64,000 bases of DNA from Nymphalis io. Lineage: Eukaryota > Arthropoda > Insecta > Lepidoptera > Nymphalidae. Shown here one piece after another: positions 59,517-64,000 of the stretch (positions are counted from its first letter, which is position 1; each line of letters begins with the position of its first letter). The stretch is taken from the NCBI RefSeq assembly GCF_905147045.1, contig NC_065898.1:12028001-12092000 (forward strand), written 5' to 3'. The notes beneath the pieces are model-generated. The model searched no databases and was not told where the DNA came from. It worked only from the letters and a program-made list of their open reading frames with translations. The position numbers were made by a program, and so were the translations under genes.

Positions 59517-59784
59517 ATTTTTTTTATAGAATAGGAAGGCGGACGAGCATATGGGCTACCTGATGGTAAGTGGTCACCAATGCCCATTTACATTGGCATT
59601 GTAAGAAATTTTAATTATCGCTTACATCACCAATGTGCCACCAACCTTGGGAACGAAGATGTTATGTCCCTTGTGCCTGTCATTACACTGGCTCACTCAT
59701 CTTTCAAATCGGAACAGAACAATACCAAGTACTTCTGTTTTGCGGTAGAATATCTGATGATTGAGTAGTGGGTCTACCACCAGT
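59517..59784 (-). mobile_element. SINE-B, full length with small deletion
   Basis: Both ends are present. The GGTACCTACCCAGACGAGC block near its 5' end is lost. Confidence 0.85.
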
Positions 59785-59861
59785 GAAGTAATATATCAAA
59801 CTTCGTTGCATGAAGTCCTATGTTCAACCTGGTTAAGCCAATCAGTCTGTGTAGTATTTCA

Positions 59862-60040
59862 TAATTGTCAGTAGAAACCCGGAGTTGAGTAGACAGGCAC
59901 ATTTATTTAAAATCACGTAAACCTGTTAGTTTTGCGCTTAATCTCTTTCAGTACGTATTCGATTGCCGTTTCATCGTACTAGGAGAGTGCGGTACGAGAA
60001 AACACCTGTGTTTGCGCACAAACTTGCACATTATGATATG
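59862..60040 (+). mobile_element. SINE-C fragment, decayed
   Basis: GTCAGTAGAAACCCGGAGT, TTGCCGTTTCATCG and ACACCTGTGTTTGCGCACA in order. Confidence 0.7.
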
Positions 60041-60146
60041 AAATGGTATCCGGATTACACAGGAAATCAATATTATCGCTACCAACATAGATTTTTAGAT
60101 GTTCTTAAATATGAATATTATGACCAAATTATTGGTGCAGAGAGGC

Positions 60147-60182
60147 AATAGTGCCAGCGTCTTGGGTACAATGCCACAGGAT
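60147..60182 (+). repeat. Unclassified repeat end, copy 1
   Basis: Its first 22 bp (containing GTGCCAGCGTCTTGGG) are exactly inverted at 63590-63611; similarity fades after that. Confidence 0.7.
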
Positions 60183-60756
60183 AATCATTGAGACGGCGTG
60201 TTTTTGCTATATATATATTTTTTTTATTTTAATCTTGTTTATTATCAACATTGTCAGTACATAGTTTCAAAAATAAATATCAAAAACAAAACATTACAAA
60301 TTTTATCCTATATTCAAAATTATTCGTAAATTATTTTCTATATAAAATATGAAAATAAATCCGATAAAAATTCGCATAATATTTGTGAATTCCAATACTA
60401 AAAAATATGCGAATATGCTTTAATTAAATTACTCGGCTGTAATAAAAGAATGAAAGTTTTGTTTTGATTAAAATATTTTTTGAATACCCAACTTGGTTAA
60501 AGTGTATTTTAATTATGATTAATTAAGCGAGGATTCGGAGGATTAACGTTTCGTAGTAGGAGTATAAGGATTATGTGTATATTGCGATCCATTCCATTAG
60601 AAGTTTTACAAAATGTAAACAAAATGCCTTCGTTTTTTGACATAAATTTTTAGCTAAACGAAAACGTATCCAATTTTTATTTCAGTTATTTTTCCCTTTT
60701 GTTCGTTCTTTACAGAAAACATTTTGTAATGAGTTATAGATGTGTGTTATAAATCT

Positions 60757-60973
60757 TAAGTGGTCACCAGCACCCATAGACAATGGTGGTGTAAGAAATA
60801 TTAACTATTCCTTAGCCAATGCGCCACCAATCTTGGGAATTAAGATGTTATATCCCTTGTGCCTGTAGTTACACTGGCTCATCCACAATTTATTAAGTAC
60901 TGCTGTTTATCGGTAGAATATCTGATTAGTGGTACTTACCGAGACGGGCTTGTACAAAGTCCTACCATGTAGT
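60757..60973 (-). mobile_element. SINE-B, diverged
   Basis: From TAAGTGGTCACCAGC to CCTACCATGTAGT. The A-rich end is missing. Confidence 0.75.
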
Positions 60974-61648
60974 AAATTCTTTATATATTAAAATATAATT
61001 ATGCGATATTCATTCTTTCAGATTGTTTTTCTTTGTTTGTCTTCACGATTGCTACGTAATGTCCTTTAACTTGTGCAAATTGTTATTTTTTCTCACAGAG
61101 ATGAGCAACTTTATTTTTAATATCCGTAAAATTATATGCTGAGATCGATTCAATACTATTTTTTTTCGCTTTACTTTATTTTATCAGTCGCTATAAATAT
61201 TTTAAAATAGCTTAGACTTTCGGTTTATTTTCGGCAGTCTACAATCTACATGTCCGGCTGTAGCTTTATGCTTAGTTACTTTTGTTAAATTACGATTTAA
61301 AACTTCTTCTTAAAATAACTTTAATAAAGTTCCATTTTAACAGCTTAAGTGTGAAATAAAATACAAAATCATATTTTTCATAATATTATTACTACGAAAG
61401 CAAAACATACAGCTACATTATCCATTTGTCAGAATTACTCTTATTATTTTACTTTGTAGCAATTTGTAGCAGAAACATTTTTAATGACATCACGAACATA
61501 CGTAATGAGAAATCTAGATTAAGATTTTCCTCTTTGACTAAATCCAAAACGAATTTCTTGCATAATACAGAATCGTCCAATTATAAACCAGTTGCTTTTA
61601 AAAGATTCGCCTACAGCAGATCAAAGTTTCATAACTTTTACAAACATC

Positions 61649-61729
61649 AATACCAAGTAATGCTGTTTTGCGGTAGAATAAATAGAATACCAAACCCAAA
61701 GGAGCTTGCACAAAGCTCTACCACCAGTA
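61649..61729 (-). mobile_element. SINE-B 5'-end fragment
   Basis: GCTGTTTTGCGGTAGAATA and GAGCTTGCACAAAGCTC are kept; the rest is missing. Confidence 0.65.
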
Positions 61730-61903
61730 GAACTACTACAAAGTAACTTAGTTATTATATCAATTTATTCTGTATTTATCCTTCATAATAAATTCCAGAC
61801 ATTTTCAATATTTAGTCAAAGGTTTATCACAAAAATACAATCAAGAAATTCGAGTAAGTCATTTTAATTTGATTCGCTTCTTTTTTAAATGAAATTAAGA
61901 TTT

Positions 61904-62136
61904 ACTAGGTGGGCTTTGTATAAACTGTCATAGTTACCACCAACTCATCAGCTACCTACTATTCTACCGTTAAACATCTATACTTAATATTGTTGTATTC
62001 CGGTTAGAAGGGTGAGTGAACCAGTGTTGTATTGAATGGTTAATATTTCTTATATTACCAATATCTATGGGCGGAGATGACCACTTACGAGGTGGTGACC
62101 ATTTTCCAGTCCACCTACTTTTTTTTAAATAAAATT
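61904..62136 (+). mobile_element. SINE-B, diverged with deletion
   Basis: From CTAGGTGGGCTTTG to AGTCCACCTAC. The GGGACATAACATC block is lost. Confidence 0.65.
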
Positions 62137-62317
62137 TAGTCTAGTAGTCTTGCACCTAAAGTTAAGTTACAACTTTTGTTTCAATTGGAATATGTTAGGG
62201 GTTATCCTATTACCGAAATATTTAACAAAAACAATATTAATAATGCTATTTAATTTTCGATAAATAAAAATTTCTCATATTGACATATATTCTTTATTTT
62301 AATTGTTGTTCTAGGTT

Positions 62318-62512
62318 CATAAGTCTGCAGACTTGGTAGTGAATTCTAATTCAGTGATATTGGTTTTTTTCTATCAAAAAAATTTCAGCACTCAAGTGCG
62401 TCACAGAGCGTGTAACGTTTCTGAATAGAGAATACACTTGCGTTTGCGCACATTTGTGTGTACTGTTTTGCGTAATTGGCTAGTCCGAAACTAATTGACA
62501 TTATTATTGTAA
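62318..62512 (+). mobile_element. SINE-C fragment, decayed
   Basis: TAGAGAATACACTTGCG and TTTGCGCACATTTGTGTGTA, ending GACATTATTATTGTAAT. Confidence 0.65.
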
Positions 62513-62899
62513 TCGGCTCAGTAATCGAACTCTACCAACACCTAACAATTTATTAAAAATGACATAACGACTAATAATATAAATTAGCTTTACAGTATTA
62601 CGTAGTGATTGTTTAACAAAACTGTGACTTCTCTTGTATTTTTATCCATTCATTAAGTTAGTCAGAACTTCGGAACTTGTTAGATGCGATTCGGATCTTG
62701 TTTTCATAAAACTTCGAAACTCCGACACGTGCTACGGTTTTTGTATAAGTTTCCTTATGAAATGTTAAATTGATTTCGTTATGAGCGTGAAGAAGCACGA
62801 GCTTGTTTAGATTTTGTAATGTAAATATATCATATAATAATATCATACGGGTTTTAACTGGTTAGTTCAGGTCGGCTATCTTTTTAAACGTATATTTCC

Positions 62900-63205
62900 G
62901 TAACAGGCTGTGAATGTCCCGCTGCTGGGCTAAGGTCGACTCTCTCCCTTTTTTTGAGAAGGTTTGGAGCTTATTCCACTACGCTGCTCCAATGCGGGTT
63001 GGTGGAACACATATGTAGCAGAATTTCAGTGAAATTAGACACATGCAGGTTTCCTCAGGATGTTTTCCTTCACCACCAAGCACGAGATGAATTATAATCA
63101 CAAATTAAACACATGAAAATTCAGTGGTGCGCCCGGGTGTAAACCTACGATCATCGGTTAAGATTCACGTGTAACCATGTAGATGGCCACTGGGCCATCT
63201 CGGCT
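62900..63205 (-). mobile_element. SINE-A, full length with a new hairpin in the head
   Basis: Complete element. Near the head, 63181-63200 carries AGATGGCC-ACTG-GGCCATCT where other copies have only ACC before ACTGGGCCATCT. Confidence 0.88.
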
Positions 63206-63575
63206 ACTTATATTTACAAGTGTGTAAAAAATATATTTTTTATCTGTTTTGTTTCTGAATTTTATATAACTTTTTTTGTTTAATAATTTTCATGGTTGAA
63301 ACTCAGTTAAGATCTTTTTGCGTGATCTCATGTTTGACTGCTTAAACTTAACTTGCCATATAAGTTTTCTTTCTCACATACTTAGATAATATCACACACA
63401 TGTGTACATTATAAATATCATACTAATGTAAAACTATTTAATATTAAAATATTATATTAGTTATTGTTATTTTTTAATGTACAGTCATTTTTATTCATAT
63501 ATTCTAATATAAAATTAATATTAAAAACAAAATTTGCATTACAAATTCTTAGAAAAATCACGCCCTCTAAAATAT

Positions 63576-63611
63576 TTCCTGTAGCGTTATACCCAAGACG
63601 CTGGCACTATT
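63576..63611 (-). repeat. Unclassified repeat end, copy 2 (inverted)
   Basis: Inverted partner of 60147-60182, with CCCAAGACGCTGGCAC. Confidence 0.7.
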
Positions 63612-63896
63612 TCTAGTATTATTATTGTCATTATTATTGTTTTATATATTTTAACTTTATTAACAAAATTTGTGTAATGTAGTTTAAACAAAGGGCGAAC
63701 GTAATGCCTCGGGTTATCTACCAACCTTTCGTTAATCACAAATACTTGAAGGCTAAATAAATTATACTTTAACGAAATATAAATACGATTATATAATGAA
63801 ATGATTATTGCGATTATAAATTGTGTATTTTTGATCAATAAATGTTTAATTTTGCTAAATTTGTGTAAACAAAATGACAGTTGAGGGAAACATCAT

Positions 63897-64000
63897 GAAT
63901 TATACCGCAAAACAGCAGTTCTTGCTGCTGTTGTGTACCGGTTTGAAGGGTGAGTGAGCCACTGTAATTTCAGGCACAAAGGACATAACATCTTAGTTCA
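63897..64000 (+). mobile_element. SINE-B, cut by window end
   Basis: TACCGCAAAACAGCAG through ACATAACATCTTAGTTC. It continues past the window. Confidence 0.8.

Larger units (their letters stand above)
45352..64000 (+). other. Inferred downstream intron of Shaw (repeat-filled)
   Basis: No sequence encoding the T1-S1 linker or the S1-S6 membrane region was found. The next exon probably lies beyond the window, which implies an intron of at least 18.6 kb. Confidence 0.55.

Noticed and set aside
1..64000. Search for a CRISPR array, operon or bacterial insertion
   Set aside because: No regularly spaced repeats, no dense coding and no prokaryotic gene signals. The repeats are dispersed eukaryotic elements.

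Overview
The window is AT-rich, intron-like DNA from a lepidopteran, most likely a butterfly. The evidence is its repeat content: several tRNA-like SINE families, LINE 3' ends and a mariner of types known to me from Lepidoptera. There is no bacterial-style gene density, no operon and no CRISPR array. Nearly all reading frames in the window are chance frames or repeat-derived.

The one host coding element I can support is a 133-bp exon at 45219-45351 on the + strand. It has a pyrimidine-rich AG acceptor and a GT donor. In frame it encodes the second half of the T1 tetramerisation domain of a Shaw-type (Kv3) voltage-gated potassium channel, including a complete HX5CX20CC zinc motif. I see no flanking Shaw exons. 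The simplest reading is that 1-45218 and 45352-64000 are parts of two large introns of Shaw.

The rest is a repeat landscape. SINE-A has a tRNA-like head with A and B boxes and a 3' end that reads CAGCCTGTGAATGTCCCAC when inverted. SINE-B is a ~290-bp retroposon that starts CTGGTGGTAGGG and ends with a CTCGTCCGCC motif plus poly-A. SINE-C is ~350 bp with a tRNA-like head, and SINE-D has a tRNA-Glu-like head. Repeat-E is a dispersed element ending in TTTATAATATTAGTA. LINE pieces include a 5'-truncated RTE-like reverse transcriptase with a 248-codon open frame (49018-49849), a decayed second copy of its 3' end (22788-22908), Jockey/CR1-like 3' ends (5022-5268 and 10850-11030), and the 5' part of a LINE with two tandem Myb/SANT-like blocks (36707-38131). 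That last element abuts a DD34D mariner remnant (38132-39077), which a SINE-B has split.

The most unusual layer is a set of sharp inverted repeats and palindromes scattered through otherwise unique sequence, including two perfect 40-bp palindromes with no spacer (40748-40787 and 44078-44117). In three places (57745-57779, 63181-63200, 10710-10742) a related repeat copy shows the sequence before the inverted repeat arose. This points to local fold-back template switching as the mechanism.
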